64,000 nt of DNA from Prinia subflava (Eukaryota > Chordata > Aves > Passeriformes > Cisticolidae), in contig NC_086247.1 of the NCBI RefSeq assembly GCF_021018805.1, positions 2,557,501 to 2,621,500 on the forward strand. The letters are read 5' to 3'. Of the stretch, positions 1 to 11,887 are shown piece after piece. The number at the start of each line of letters is the position of its first letter. Within the stretch, counting starts at the first letter, position 1. The translations under genes were made by a program, and so were the position numbers. The notes under the pieces were generated by a model that did not search any database, was not told the DNA's origin, and saw only the letters and a list, made by a program, of their open reading frames with translations.

Positions 1-1906
1 TTGCTGGAATAGTGCAGCGGGTTGGCTGAGGAATAAGCAAGCAAAGCAGAAATTTGAGGAACAGTAAAACCAACCACGCAGATATGAGTTAGTCTGCACA
101 GCCTCTCAGTAACCACCTGCGTGTGTTCCTTGAACCTGCTCCTACCCCTAGGAAAAAGGTTCTGACCCTGAAGGATCTTTGCATCCTCAGTCTTTTGGGC
201 TGGAGTTACTGGGTTGGAAGGACTCCAGTTGTCCAGCTCTCCATCTCAGCCACCTTCCTCTGGTCCCATCTGCTCATTCATCCCCCAGGAGAGGCGGGGT
301 GGATGTCATGCCAGCAGGAACTGCCATTAGCTATCTCCATGTCTAGTGCCTGGGCATGGCAGAGGGGAAGGCGTGGAGAATTCCCAAAAAGGCAGCTGGG
401 TGATGGAAGGTGATGGCTCCAGCTGGAGCAGGGGCATCTCCACAAAAAGGCTGCTCTTTCTTCTCTCCAGTTTCCTTGCAGCTGAGCTGTGACAGCATTT
501 AAACTTCAGGTAACCTCTGTGTGGAAGCCTTTGCTTGCTCAAAAAGGGGGAGCTGGTTGCACTCCAGGGATGCCATTTGGGGCTGGGAGGAGGAATGGGA
601 GATCAGCACAGACAGTATGTGCAGGGCCATGGGTGTGCATGCGAGGTGGCTCAGCAGCAGGGAGTGAGGAAGCCTGGATTCATCTCTCCATATCAAAAAT
701 ATTGGTACAACAGAGGTGTTCAGAGGAGTGTTTTTGTTGATTTGGCTTGGTACTGGCCTCGTTTCCACCCCAGAGGCTCTTCAGGTTTTTGGAATATTAG
801 GTATACCATGGATGTGATGGAGTTTGGGGACATTCCTGGAGAACCCAGCAGGGAAATTCCTCCAGACAGCAGCTGATTGGACATTGTACAAGTGAGATGC
901 AATCCGTGCCTCCACCTCATGAATTGTGTTGTTGCTATTTTTTTTTTTTAATAAATACTGTGTTTGTGTGCTCAGATGACATTTCCCGTTCAGAAGTGGA
1001 GGGGAGGAAGGAATGTGTCACCCACACCCAAGGTGCCAGGCACATAACTCAGGTGAATTACTCATAAAGCCACAACCTCATTATCCAGCTATGAAGGATT
1101 TCTGCCACAAATTTCCTCAGCCTGGCCACAATCCTGAAATTAATCTCACCTAAACAGTCAGGAGCATCTCCTCTCTCAGTGCAGGCAGAAATCATTTTGT
1201 CCCGTGGTTGAATGCTTCAAACAAAGATGAAAATAGGCAAAACCCCAAAAAAAGCCCAAAGTATAATAAGTAGCTGGTGCCTTTGGGGTGTTAGAAAAGG
1301 ATGCTCCCATGCCAGTTCTGAGCAGATGATGAAGTGTATGGCATAGGGGGAGCAGATTGGGGAAGACTCAAAGCACCAGCTGGGAAGTTGAGGTGGATTT
1401 CCCGTTGTAAACATCTCAGGAGGAGGGATAACTTCCCTTTTTGGGGAGCAGATGGGATCTGGAATCTCAGTGTCCTTGTGGGCACTGGTGGGATGAGCTG
1501 AGTTTTGGATCTTCTGAAGTACCTGCTGCTGTTTTTCTTTCTCCTGCTGAAGTCTCCTGGGTTTTGGCTACTCTTAGTGATATCCTGCAGGAAACAAGGA
1601 TAGTGAGCCTGTGATGGTTAAAATCCACACCTAAACACACCTCTTACATGCTCCTCATCATACTCTTCCTATTGTTTTTTTTCCTGGAGCAGAAAAGCAG
1701 GGCCTGTGAAGTCACAAATTCCTCAATCTCAGACCCTGTTTTTTGGTTTTCTTTCTAAATAAACAAGGTAAAGGAAAGGGGCTCTGGGGAAAAAGCATCC
1801 TTTTAACCAGGGCAGTGATGGTGTAGCTCAAGAAGCTCGAACCAGGATGTCCTGTGCCAAACAAGGGGACTGGCAGGCTGCACATCACCATGTCCTTCCC
1901 ACTCTT
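1..1906. other. Unique non-coding sequence, nothing recognised
   Basis: No repeat family, RNA gene or splice-framed coding exon recognised. Short open frames on both strands lack ATG context or family resemblance. A T run sits near 940. Confidence 0.5.
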
Positions 1907-2188
1907 CCCAAGCAGCAGGAAGAGAACAGGACAAGAGAAAACAGTCTCAGTTTGCACCAGGGAGGTTTAGATTTGATATTAGGAAAAATTTCCTCACTGA
2001 AAGGTTTTTCAAGCATTGGAAGAGGCTACCCAGGGACACGGTTGAGTCACCATTCCTGGAGGTATTTAAAGATGTGAGGATGTGGCACTTGGGGACATGG
2101 GTTAGTGGTGGCCTTGGCAGTACTTATTAGTTGGACTAATGGATCTGAAAGGTCTTTTCCAACCTAAATTATTCTGTAATTATTCTAG
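1907..2188 (+). repeat. CR1 LINE 3' fragment
   Basis: About 280 bp of CR1 3' end in sense orientation. It contains the GGAAGAGGCTACCCAGGG block, the 'gacatgggttagtggtggcc' type of tail, and ends in TTTTCCAACCTAAATTATTCTG. 5'-truncated, as is typical of CR1. Belongs to the subfamily with the 'ttagtggtggccttggcag' tail. Confidence 0.9.
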
Positions 2189-4159
2189 GAAGCTGAGAGC
2201 ATTTCTTCTGTCAGCTGCTGGCTATAACTGGTGGCTTTAAAAAGTTTGTGTTTTCCCTTTTGTCTTGCCTCTCTTGGAAGTGCTGGTGGGCATGTCCCAA
2301 GTGTGGGACGCCGAAGGATGAGGTGGATTAGCACTCATCTGCTAATGAAGAGCACAGCAAACAAGAAGGGATGGAGTGGGAGGACTGAGCTGAGTTGCCC
2401 CGTGGTGATTTCCACAGGTTAAACGGGCAGGTTGTTGGGAATTACATCCTCCAGATATAACGACTCAATGAGATCAATGTTTACAAAACCCCTCACACAA
2501 TTGGATCCAAATCTTGATTAAACCTCGAGGCTGGTTGTCCCCAGCCTGCTCAGTAACACACACTCACTTGTTGCACTACCTTTTGATGTTTCTCACTGCG
2601 AGCAACAAGAAGCTGCTGCTTCAGGAGGGGAAAATCCTCTGTCACAGTGTGTAATTGGCTTGGTGTGTTTGCACAGGGGTCACCAAGGGCTGGGATTGCT
2701 GCTCTGCTCCTCTGGGCAGATATAAATCATTGCTGCAATTTTATCTCTGAATTTTTCTCTCTGTGGAAATTGCGTATCTTTTTAAATTTTTTATTTTTTT
2801 GTTTTTACTGGGCTTGTAGGAAGTATATGGCATTTGTATAGGAGATATTTATTAATGCAAAAGGATTTTTAAAGCGTTCAGCCCACAGTGACCAGAGCTG
2901 AAGACAGTGTGTGAAGGGCTTCCTCACTGGTGTTAATTGAGCAAAACAAGTGGGTGTATTAATTAAAAGGCCTTTTGTGAGCTCTTGAGAGATGCCTGGT
3001 GCTCCTCTAATGCAGGACCTGCCCCTCGAGGTTGTACCATTGCTTTTTCCCGGCAGCAAAATTGGCTGCTTTTGTAACCAGGAGGTGTTGTTTCTAGAAT
3101 GAAAGCTAAAATTGGAAATTCTTGGAAGGTGGGAGTGTCTGAACGTGTTTGAAGGCCAGCAGGAGAGAGAAACAAGCGGCTGGAGAGAAATGCCAAGACC
3201 TTGATTCAGCAGGGTTCTCCCCGTTCTCTCAAACCTGACACAGTGAAATGCTTAACTGGACTGTGGCCAGAGTGTTCCTCCCACAGCAGGTTTGGGATCC
3301 TAAAGAAGACTGGACACTTAAACAAGTGATTCTCCTTTTCCGTTGAAGGTTTTAAATTGTTATTTATTATTTTTGCAGATGTCCTGCAAACAATTACAAC
3401 CCCCTACTTTTGTACCATTGCTAATCTGGAAATATTTAAACCTTCTAGGAATTTTAAAGATTTATAACAACTTTCTTTTGAAAAGGAGGTGCTGTTCCCC
3501 ATGCTCAGCAGTGATGTTTTGAGGAACCAGCCGTTGGTTTTGTACCTGTTCCTAAGCCCAGCTCAGGGGCTGCACAGTATGCCTGGATATCAGAGCTCTT
3601 GGTGCTGATGGTTGTCATGTCCTTAACCATGATAATGAAATAGTTTTGTTGGTTTTGGTTTTTTTATCAGTACTTATCAGTTGTCTTGCTTTTTCTTCCA
3701 GATTAGAAGCAAGTGTGCCCAGGAGAGCAGGACTTGGGAAGCAGCTGGTAAGAGCATCTCTTCAGGAAAGAGTCCCCTGAATGTGGAACTGTGGGGCTCA
3801 GGCAGATGCAAATAAAATTTTTCCCTTGAGAAACCTTTTTTTTTCCCCATGACTTTCATTTTATAGGAGTTTCACTCTCTTTTGGACTGAGTTGCCAAAA
3901 GGGAGAGCTGGTTTATGGAAGTTTTTGCTGGTGAGGCTGGGGAGGGAGTGCTTTATCTTCACTCATATGGAAAACAACCTTATCCAAGAGTTGTCTCAGA
4001 GCTTTGGGCATATTTACATGTGCTCCCTGTGTTCTCATTGTGCTGATCCTTTGCTGGTTCCAGGTCTTTGATCTCTAGAGCAAACACAGGAATAAAATAA
4101 AAATGGAAAATGGCAGTGCTTTGAAACTTGGGTGCTTAAAGATGCCAGGCAGATTTTGA
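2189..4159. other. Unique non-coding sequence, nothing recognised
   Basis: AT-leaning sequence with short T runs near 2780 and 3660. No repeat copy or exon recognised. Confidence 0.5.
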
Positions 4160-4440
4160 ATTTGGAATAGTCTGGGTTAGAAGGAACTTTTGAAAGTCAT
4201 CAAATCGAATTCCCTTCAATGAGCAGGGACATTTCCAACTTAATCTGGTTGCCCAGAGCCCCATCTCACCTGACCTTGGATCTTTCCAGGGATGAGGCAC
4301 CTGCCGCCTCTGTGGGCAACATTTTTGAGTCTTACCAAAAAATCTTCAATCTCACCTGACCCCTACCCTCTTTCAGTTTGAAACCATTACCCTGACACTA
4401 CAGACCCTACTAAAAAGGCCATCCCCAAATTCCCTGAAAT
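4160..4440 (-). repeat. CR1 LINE 3' fragment (old, diverged)
   Basis: Reverse-complement CR1: GGGTTAGAAGGAACTTTTGA, then GAGCAGGGACATTTCCAAC, then GCCCAGAGCCCCATCTCACC, ending in the CTTTCAGTTTGAAACCATTACC block. Many substitutions and small gaps indicate an old insertion. The terminal ATTCT repeat is degraded. Confidence 0.85.
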
Positions 4441-5588
4441 CTGAAAACAATACTGAGAGCTGTGTTGTTCTGTAGGTCTTCAGGTTTCACTTCATGTTCC
4501 TCATCTTGGAAACTCGTGCCAGGGTGGGGAAGCCTTGTTGGTCTCCCAGGCAGTGTGAAAAGCAAGCAGGGGAGTGCTGGTCCTGTGCCACGCTGATGGG
4601 ATGTTCCTGTGTCCATGGGATGCTCAGGGAAATTGCTTTTTTTCCTCCCAGGGAATTGCTTTTTGCTCCAGCAGCAGATCCACTCGTGGCAGATCCATTT
4701 GTGGGCAGCACAGCCACAGCCAAGTTCCACTGGCTTTTCCTGGGACTATTCTGTCCCTCCAAGCTGGCTTACCTTCCCTTGGAGGCACAGGGAGATTTAT
4801 AGGAGTCCTCCTTGGTGACCCTGGAGACAGAAACTGATTTATCCCCCACAAGGCTCGTGTTTGGGGAGGGAGCAGTGCTTTGTGTAATTTTCCTGTCACC
4901 TTTGGCAGCACTGGTGCTGAATCAGTGTGATGGGTGTCCCCTTTGATTCAGGTGATGTTTCTCTAAATACCAGTGCTCATTTCCCCTGGATCTTCTTGCA
5001 GTAGTGCTGAGCAAAGAGCTTTAGTGGTTTTAGCTGCCCTGAATAGTTCCCCCAGCACCACGTCTGGCTGGAGAGAGAGAACATAAATTGTCCTCCCACA
5101 AGGGTCTGGGCTGAAAACCAGAAGATTTGGCTTTCAGTACGAGCTAGTCGTGCCTTAAAACAAATTTTGCCAAGGGCATCTTTTCTCAGTTTTCTCTTCC
5201 CATCTCTTACTTTCATGTGCAGTTTCTTCTGTGTGGCAGAAAGGAGTAGGTACATGGGAATGTGGCCTCTGGGAGCAGCCTGGACCAATGGGTTAGGAAG
5301 CTGTAGTCAGGCAGGTGATGGGGCAGATTATTTCAGCAGTGAGGGGGGAAATAACTGTTGAGGTATCTCTGTGTCTGTGACCAGTCTTGCTCTTGCTGGA
5401 CCTGGTGTCACAAGCCCAGTGCAGGGCACTGGTGGTGGTGGTGTGAACTGTAAAGAACACTGAGTGTGATGAATGTGGAGGTTCTGTGGTGCTTGGAGAG
5501 CTGCACTGATCGTGTCAGCCACGCTGGGCTCAGAATCTCTCTCCACAGCTGTCATGGTGTTCTTTGGTTGTGTTGACAGCATCTGAAC
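4441..5588. other. Unique non-coding sequence, stop-poor near 4490-4910
   Basis: Between about 4490 and 4910 several frames on both strands stay open for 70-106 codons. This reflects moderate GC and few stops rather than a gene: no frame has splice support or a recognisable domain. A short near-duplication (GGGAAATTGCTTTTTT and GGGAATTGCTTTTT) sits at 4628-4665. Confidence 0.45.
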
Positions 5589-6060
5589 TGATGCCTTGGG
5601 AAGGCTGATCTGGAACAGAGACTGGACAGAGCTGGAGAATAAAGTAAATATTTATTAAAAGGCCTTTTGAGGGTACACCTTGGGCAGGACAAGAGCCTGA
5701 CCAGGGCTACACCCAAGATGGACAAAGAATGGTCACAGAATGGACAACCTGTCACAAGACCTTACACTTTTATAAGTTTTGGTCCATTTGCATATTGGGG
5801 TTTAAATGTCCAATTACAGCTTCAGGCCGTGAAGTCCCATCCTTCTTGTTCCTCCCTTCAGTCCACCATTGTTTGTGCTTTTGGGCCTGAAACTTGTACT
5901 CATTGTCCTTGATCTCCAGCAGGAAAAGGATTTATTTTGTCTCCCTACTCTGTGAAGAGACCTGAATGACACTTAAAATGAGGCTCAGAACTGCACCCCT
6001 GGGCAGCACAGAATCTGAAAAACATGAAAGAAAAAACTTAAGGGATCATAGCCCCCATCA
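5589..6060 (-). mobile_element. Solo LTR of an endogenous retrovirus (copy 1)
   Basis: About 470 bp closely matching a second copy at 43782-44245. On the minus strand it has LTR order: an octamer ATGCAAAT (5786-5793), a TATAAAAG box (5767-5774), then AATAAA (5651-5656) about 115 bp downstream. Ends are TGATG...CATCA on the + strand. No internal retroviral genes are adjacent, so it is a solo LTR. No clear target-site duplication was seen, so the ends are approximate. The family is not named; an ERVL-type origin is plausible. Confidence 0.7.
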
Positions 6061-7107
6061 ATTTGTTGACCTCTCCAGTCCTGTCACTGTCCCCGTGTTG
6101 TCTTTGAGCTCTTGCACACTCATTGATTGCCCTGTCCCCACCCCGTGTATACCAGGGATCTGTTGCTCTCCCTGTTTACCTGCTGCATGATGAGAAAAGT
6201 GGATGGAAACCCTTCAGGAAGAATCACACACTCTAGGTTGGGGTGGAATGCTCTTGAAAATCTCACTATTTGGTAGCCATATATGATGCTTTGGGAGCAA
6301 AGCTATAGAAGGACATCATTACAGCAGAGAGTCCAAATCTCTTCCTGCTCAGATTTGTTCTTTTTCACCTCCTGATACCCTGGAAGTCCATGCAGTGGAG
6401 TTCTTCTTAGCTTTTTTATGCTCTGTGCTGAATGAGCACTGGTGAAGGCGCTTTTGCTGGAAGGGCTGCACAGGGCACGAGGTGCTCCCTGACCCCAGCC
6501 CTTCATCCACATGAGCAAGTGTTTGCCAGAGGCTTCTGAGCTCTGGAGAGGCCACTCCTTGCTAAGGAGACCAGCAGGTTCCCCCTGGGAACTTGGTTCA
6601 ACTGGCCTGACCTGTGCCTCAAACATCCAGGTGATGCAAGCAAGAGGTTGACTGGGGCTAAGCTTGTGCCTGGATTTGTGTCCAGCAGCAGCTTCACTGC
6701 TCAAACTTTTCATGTGTCACTAAGGTTTTCTGTCTTTGTCTCTGGCTGGTCTTTGGTGCTTTCAGTTATAGGCACAGTAATTGGAAAAGTTGTGTTTTTA
6801 TCAGTCATAAATGTACATCTGTGTGCATACAACTATCCATAAAATAAACCTTTATCTGTTAAAACAAATGGGGATATAACATCCATGTGTTGATGTCCTC
6901 ATTGTGCCCAGGTCCTTGCTAGGTCTGGTTGCATTTTCTCCTTGTCCCCATCCTTCTGATCTTTTCAAATGTCAGTGGTGGACCTCATGGACCTCACAAA
7001 TGCTGCTTTTCATGAACGGTTCCATCACGTGCTGATTTTGTCTTTAGGGTTGTGAAGGACCTGAGTGCTTTGATTATCCAAGGGCACACACAAGGGCTCA
7101 AAGCTGG
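6061..7107. other. Unique non-coding sequence
   Basis: A 136-codon minus-strand frame at 6303-6713 has no recognisable domain and no splice support. Nothing else identified. Confidence 0.5.
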
Positions 7108-7344
7108 TGATGGGACAGGAGGAAATGGCCTCAAGTGGTGCCAGGGTAGGTTTAAATTTGATATTAGCAATCATTTCTTCACCAAAAGAGCGGTACAGCA
7201 TTGGAACATGCTGCCCAAGGAAGTGGTGGAGGGATTTAACATGTATGCAGATGTGGCATAGTGTGGCCTCCAGTCAATGCTTGGATAATGGTGGGACTTG
7301 ATGACGTTAAAGGCCTTTTCCAACCTAAACAATTCCATGATTCT
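7108..7344 (+). repeat. CR1 LINE 3' fragment
   Basis: Sense CR1: GGACAGGAGGAAATGGCCTC start, GGTTTAAATTTGATATTAG, GCATTGGAACATGCTGCCCA, ending CTTTTCCAACCTAAACAATTCC plus ATGATTCT. Same subfamily as 1907-2188. Confidence 0.92.
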
Positions 7345-8293
7345 TTGTGGACTCCTGGTGGATTTGGCTTGCCATTGCTCCCCTCACAGCGAGCTGCTCC
7401 ATGTCCTCACCACACGTGTGATCCCTGGTTGTGACACTGCTCTGTGGGATGCCACCGAGTGTGTGTGGAAAGGAAAAGGAGCCATTGTGCAGCACCCGTG
7501 TGTGGCTCTCCCAGCTGTCAGCGTGTGATGTGAGCACTGTGGTGACCCAAAGCCCCTTCTCCCTGGGTGGTGGGTTAATCTGATAACTACCCAGGCCTGC
7601 TTCCATCGGGGTGTCCTGGCATTCAGTGCACCCCCCCTCAGAGCAATGGGCGGTGTCGTCAGGCTGCTGGCACATTTTGTGTTTTCTCAAACCAGTTTCT
7701 TGGCCAGCATTCCGGCGCTGGGGTGGTTTCTGGCCGGATTTCCTCCACGTGGTGGTCCCTGCTCAGTGAGCAGAGCTGGCTGTGCCTCCACAAAGCCTGC
7801 GGCTCCCGTCTTGCTGCTTTTCCCCTGCATCTCAACCCTTGCATTCCTGCAAGAGAACAAGATAATCTCTGTGCTGGTTTTGCAGCAAACTCTCCTCAAA
7901 GTGACAGCCGTGGGCAAGGCCGTGGGGATGTGGTGGGATTCCTGATTCCCTGGGCAAATCTCCTGGACCTAATCTCCTTAGCACTGAGAGCTGCTGCTCC
8001 GAGCTCCCTCAGTTGTCTTCCTTGAGAAATGCTGCCTCCAAGTAACCAGGGATCTGCACAAATTCCCTGGTCTTCCCTGAAGTAGGAAGGTGTTCTCCCA
8101 CTTGAGCAGCGTGCTTTGTTTTTGGCAGAGCGTAGCAAAAAGAGGGAAGGTTTCCATGGCTGGATGCGAGCGCTGCTGTCTGGCTGTGGGAGGTGTCTGC
8201 TGTGCACTACATGGGAAGAGGGTTTCTTGTGATTTGGGAGTGCTCCTCAGATGGGGAAAACCAGGGTGTTAAGGCAGGATTTCTAATCCAGAA
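7345..8293. other. Unique non-coding sequence
   Basis: Slightly GC-richer than average (notably 7640-7960) with a few retained CpGs, but not a CpG island. Several 60-120 codon frames on both strands have no family resemblance. Confidence 0.45.
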
Positions 8294-8714
8294 GGCTGGA
8301 GCATGCCTTCTTGGAGGAAAGCATGAAAGAGTTGGGGTTCTTCTCCTTGGAGAAGAAAAGTCTCCACGGAGAGACCTCAGAGCCCCTTCCAGTGCCTAAA
8401 GGGGCTCCAGGAGAGCTGGAGAAGGACTTGGGACAAGGGATGGAGGGCCAGGACAAGGGAGAATGGATTTAAACTGGCAGAAGAGAGATTTAGATTAGAG
8501 ATTAGGAAGAAATTCTTTGCTGTTAGGGTGGTGAGCCCTGGCACAGGTTGCCCAAAGCAGCTGTGGCTGCCCCATCCCTGAAAGTGTCCAAGGCCAGGCT
8601 GGATGGGGCTTGGAATAAACTGGGATAGTGGAAGATGTCCCTGCCCACGGCAGGGGGTTAGAATAAAGTTTTCTTTAAGGTCCCTTTCAACCCAGACCCT
8701 TCTATGATTCTGTG
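8294..8714 (+). repeat. CR1 LINE 3' fragment (about 420 bp)
   Basis: Sense CR1 running from GGCTGGAGCATGCC through GGGGCTCCAGGAGAGCTGGA, GATTAGGAAGAAATTC, CTGTGGCTGCCCCATCCC and GAAGATGTCCCTGCCCACGG to CTTCTATGATTCTGTG. Fairly intact and thus moderately young. Confidence 0.95.
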
Positions 8715-9757
8715 TTTTTTTCTTTGAGATGTGGGGAAGTACAGATAAGTGAAATTACATTTGCTGCAGTAGATGTTGCTAAGGGCAGCTCCTGGATGTT
8801 TATAATCTTCAAAAAATGAGATTAATTTCCACTGCATATTAAGGGATTGATGGAAGCTTTCCTGTGCTCTGCAGGTGTTTGGACCAAGCACCAGCATCTG
8901 AAAACACATGGATCTGGAAATTAATGTTATTCCCACATCTCATACTATGACAGCATCTTGAGTCACCTCTTTTCCAGCCTATCACTGTCCTCTTTTTGCT
9001 GCTAAAATACAGTGGGGGAAAGGTGAAACTGTTCTTGCTCTCCCTCTATCAAATGGCTGCAAACTTATGGTTGGAATTCTGGGATTGGGTTGAGGATTTG
9101 ACTTGATTTATTTATGCATCCAGCTTTTAAAGGAGAGGGATTAATTTTTCTCTTTTGACCTGGAATTTACAGAAACTCAGGTCCCAAAGTCAGGAGCAGG
9201 TGCCTCCTTGTCTTAAGGAACATCTGTCAAGCCACCTTCAGTTCTGCATTGAGCTGCCAGTGAATCTGTCCCATGTCAGGCTGGTCTTTTTGGCTGCAGC
9301 CTCCATTTTGTAGGGCACATCAGTATATTTTGAATTATCTGCATCCCTGGCACTTGCAGCTTTCTGTCTGCTCCTGTTTGCCAGATTTTTATTTTTTTGG
9401 TGTGTTTTAAAAACACCTCCCCCTCACACAGGCAGGTTCCTGTGCTGGTTTGGGATGACAGCCTAGTGCTGGTGTTGTGCAAGGTACCAGCAAAAGAGGT
9501 AAATCCAGATGTCCCTTTATTTTCCTGAGCAGAGAGGAAGAAGCTGATGTGAGTTACTTCTGCCTTTTGAGGTCCAAAAGGCTGAATGTATTCCTGTTCC
9601 AGCTGAATGAAATGGCAGCCCTCCAGCTTGCTTGCTGCAAAATTGAGGTTATTTTATGGAGCCATGGGTGGGATCTTTCCTCTTTTTTTCTATGCTCTCA
9701 CAGTATGTAGAGTTGGAGATACCATGTAAGGGGTGGTGTTAGAGCGGGCGCTCTGGG
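8715..9757. other. Unique non-coding sequence
   Basis: No repeat family or exon recognised. Very CpG-poor until a small GCGGGCG patch near 9744. Confidence 0.5.
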
Positions 9758-9823
9758 AATCACAGAATCCATAAAATGCTTTGGGTTGGAAGGGACATTA
9801 AAGATCTTCTTGTTCCAACAACA
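9758..9823 (-). repeat. CR1 LINE 3' tip
   Basis: Only the last ~65 bp of CR1 in reverse orientation: GAATCACAGAATCC, then GGGTTGGAAGGGACATTAAA and GTTCCAACA. It breaks off a few bases before the left arm of the hairpin at 9829. Confidence 0.85.
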
Positions 9824-9828
9824 AAATG

Positions 9829-9917
9829 CTCTTCCAAACCTACACACAGCTCAACATTGTGATCAGCATCCTTCAGAGAAGGATCACAATGTTGAGCTGT
9901 GTGTAGGTTTGGAAGAG
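9829..9917. repeat. Perfect 36-bp inverted repeat with a 17-nt loop
   Basis: Left arm 9829-9864 and right arm 9882-9917 are exact reverse complements over all 36 positions, checked base by base. The arms begin CTCTTCCAAACC and end GGTTTGGAAGAG. The loop is 9865-9881. The flanking bases do not pair. The unit resembles no repeat I know and lies beside the broken CR1 tip. As RNA it would form a long hairpin. See findings. Confidence 0.95.
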
Positions 9918-11149
9918 GATTGTGTTGGCAGCTACAGAGCAGAGGGAAGGCAAACAAGCACTGATTGCACAGGAATGGTCTCCAGAGCCCAAGAAATATT
10001 CACCCAGCATCAAACAGTAAGAGAAGGAAACCCTGTGGCACTATCCAAATCTGCTGTATGAATTCCAAGGGAAAGGACATCACTCCCTTCTAAAATCACA
10101 GGTTTTCTATAAAATTTGAAATGCTGATGAAACTTTGAAATTCTTTGTGACTTCCCAACTCAGCTCTGCTTCCCACTCTCATTTTCCAGATAGCTACAAC
10201 CTGTAGCAGGGCAGGAGAGTTCATAAAGTCAAAGAGGGTCAGGATAATGAAAGGGAGAGGCCATGGCACTGTGCCTGTCACTTAGGGAGAGCATTTCAGC
10301 ATTTCAAGGTATTTTGGATCAGTGTTTGTGGTTTCAAAGTTGTTTCTGCAGGTTGGTTTCTGTCATCAATCCCGGTCCCCTCAGCAATTTAATTGCCTGA
10401 GGTGATCTGCTCTGGCTCAAGCTGGCCAGCCAGGAAGGATCTTGTCCTGGGAACTTTTGAGTTAGGACTGTATTTTAAGTTCAAAAAAAGTGTTTTCTGT
10501 CTGTTTTGAGAGAGCAGCTGGGAAGCAAATAAAGAAATCTATCAATTTTGCTTTTTAAACAGAACATAAAAATAAATAAATGCAGAAATAAATAAAGAAA
10601 ACCTGCAAGCAGAGAATTGAAAATGTTCAACTTCAATGCTGTTGTGTGTGAATATTATTCCAGAGGATCAGAGCACCTTTGCCAAGTGCAAAATATTGTC
10701 TGTGCCTGCTGGCATTGCTCATTCCCAATAAGGTGCAGTTGTTCAGTAAGTGGTTACAATTTGGGGGGTGAAATATCTAGAAGTGATTAAAAAGCAATTT
10801 AAAATATCTGTGCTTTACATTACGCTGTTGCCAGGGGCACTGAACAGTCTGTTTCCTCCCCTGCACTTAGGACCAGCCTTTTGTCACACTGGAGGCATTT
10901 TTATAATAAAAATGCATAAAATTACGTCATGTATCAACCAAAGCTCAGTTAACTTAAGCACGTGCAGGATCTCTATTAGCAAACAAAAACTTGTGGCTGG
11001 GGACATTGATTTTTGTAGGAATTAGTAAATTTGGCATATCACTGTGTTTTTGAATAGCTCCATACCCTCCCAGTGCCAGTTAAGGAAGGATAATGTTTCC
11101 ATTCTTTCTCTGACCCTTAAATTGGACAAGAAAAGCCCTGTGTTAGATA
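9918..11149. other. Unique non-coding sequence, AT-rich
   Basis: Contains an A-rich patch (AAATAAATAAATG and repeats near 10568-10600). No repeat copy or exon recognised. Confidence 0.5.
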
Positions 11150-11376
11150 CTTTTTTTTCTATTTCCCTCTTCCTTTCCCCATCCATTTTCTTTCCTGTTC
11201 TTTCCCTTCCTTTTCTTGTTTTCTTTTCCTTTCCCTCAATGTCTACAGGTCTGCCTTTTTCCCCTTTTTTTCCTTCCTTCTTGCCCTTCCATTTTTCTTT
11301 TTTCCCCTTTTTCCTTCCTTCTTGCCCTTCCATTTTTCTTTTTCCCTCTTTTTCCTTCCTTTTCCTTGCCCTACTG
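11150..11376. repeat. Polypyrimidine tract with a ~42-bp tandem duplication
   Basis: About 225 bp almost purely C/T on the + strand. Within it a unit containing CCTTCCTTCTTGCCCTTCCA occurs twice (about 11258-11300 and 11302-11343), followed by a partial third copy. The long frames over it are a low-complexity artefact. Confidence 0.9.
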
Positions 11377-11439
11377 TGTCTACAGTGAAAGCAGGCTAAA
11401 CAAAGAATCTCAGTGCTGGAAAACTCTTCAAGACACGAA

Positions 11440-11740
11440 TCTTAGAACAGTTCAGGTTAGAAGAAGGTGTTAAAGGTCACCAAGTCTCATGGTCAGGGAC
11501 ATCCTCAACCAGATCACATTGCTCAGAGCCCCATCCAAGCTGACCTGGAATGTTTCCAGGGATGGGGTATCCACCACCTCTCTGAGGAGCCTTTTCCTGT
11601 TTGCCACCAACACTGTAAAAATTTCATCCTTATATCTAATCTTAATCAACTTTCTTTTAGCTTGAAACTATTCCCCCTTGTCCTATCACAACAAACCCTG
11701 CTGAATATTTCCCCACACCTTTCTTGTCAGTGCAGTGGGG
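11440..11740 (-). repeat. CR1 LINE 3' fragment (old)
   Basis: Reverse CR1 with CATGGTCAGGGACATCCTCA, GCTCAGAGCCCCATCCAAGC, TCCACCACCTCTCTGAGG and CTATTCCCCCTTGTCCTATC blocks. Similar age class to 4160-4440. Confidence 0.88.
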
Positions 11741-11764
11741 GATTTTTGGAAGCAAATGGTTCTT

Positions 11765-11887
11765 AGAGTGTCCAAGGCCAGTTTGGATGGAGCTCTGGGC
11801 AACCTGGCCTGGTGGAAGATGTCCCTGCCCATGGCAGGAGGTTGGAACTGGATGGTCTTGAAGGTCCCAAACCATTCCATGATTCTA
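11765..11887 (+). repeat. CR1 LINE 3' tip
   Basis: Sense CR1 from AGAGTGTCCAAGGCCAGTTT to CCATTCCATGATTCT. It lies back to back with the minus-strand copy at 11440-11740, with the 5' truncation points facing each other. Confidence 0.93.

Noticed and set aside
4410..4911. Cluster of overlapping 70-106 codon frames as a gene
   Set aside because: Open on both strands in several frames, no splice sites or domain; reflects local stop scarcity, and its left edge is CR1.
7640..7960. CpG island promoter for TSNARE1
   Set aside because: Slightly GC-richer but too few CpG, and no initiation signals.
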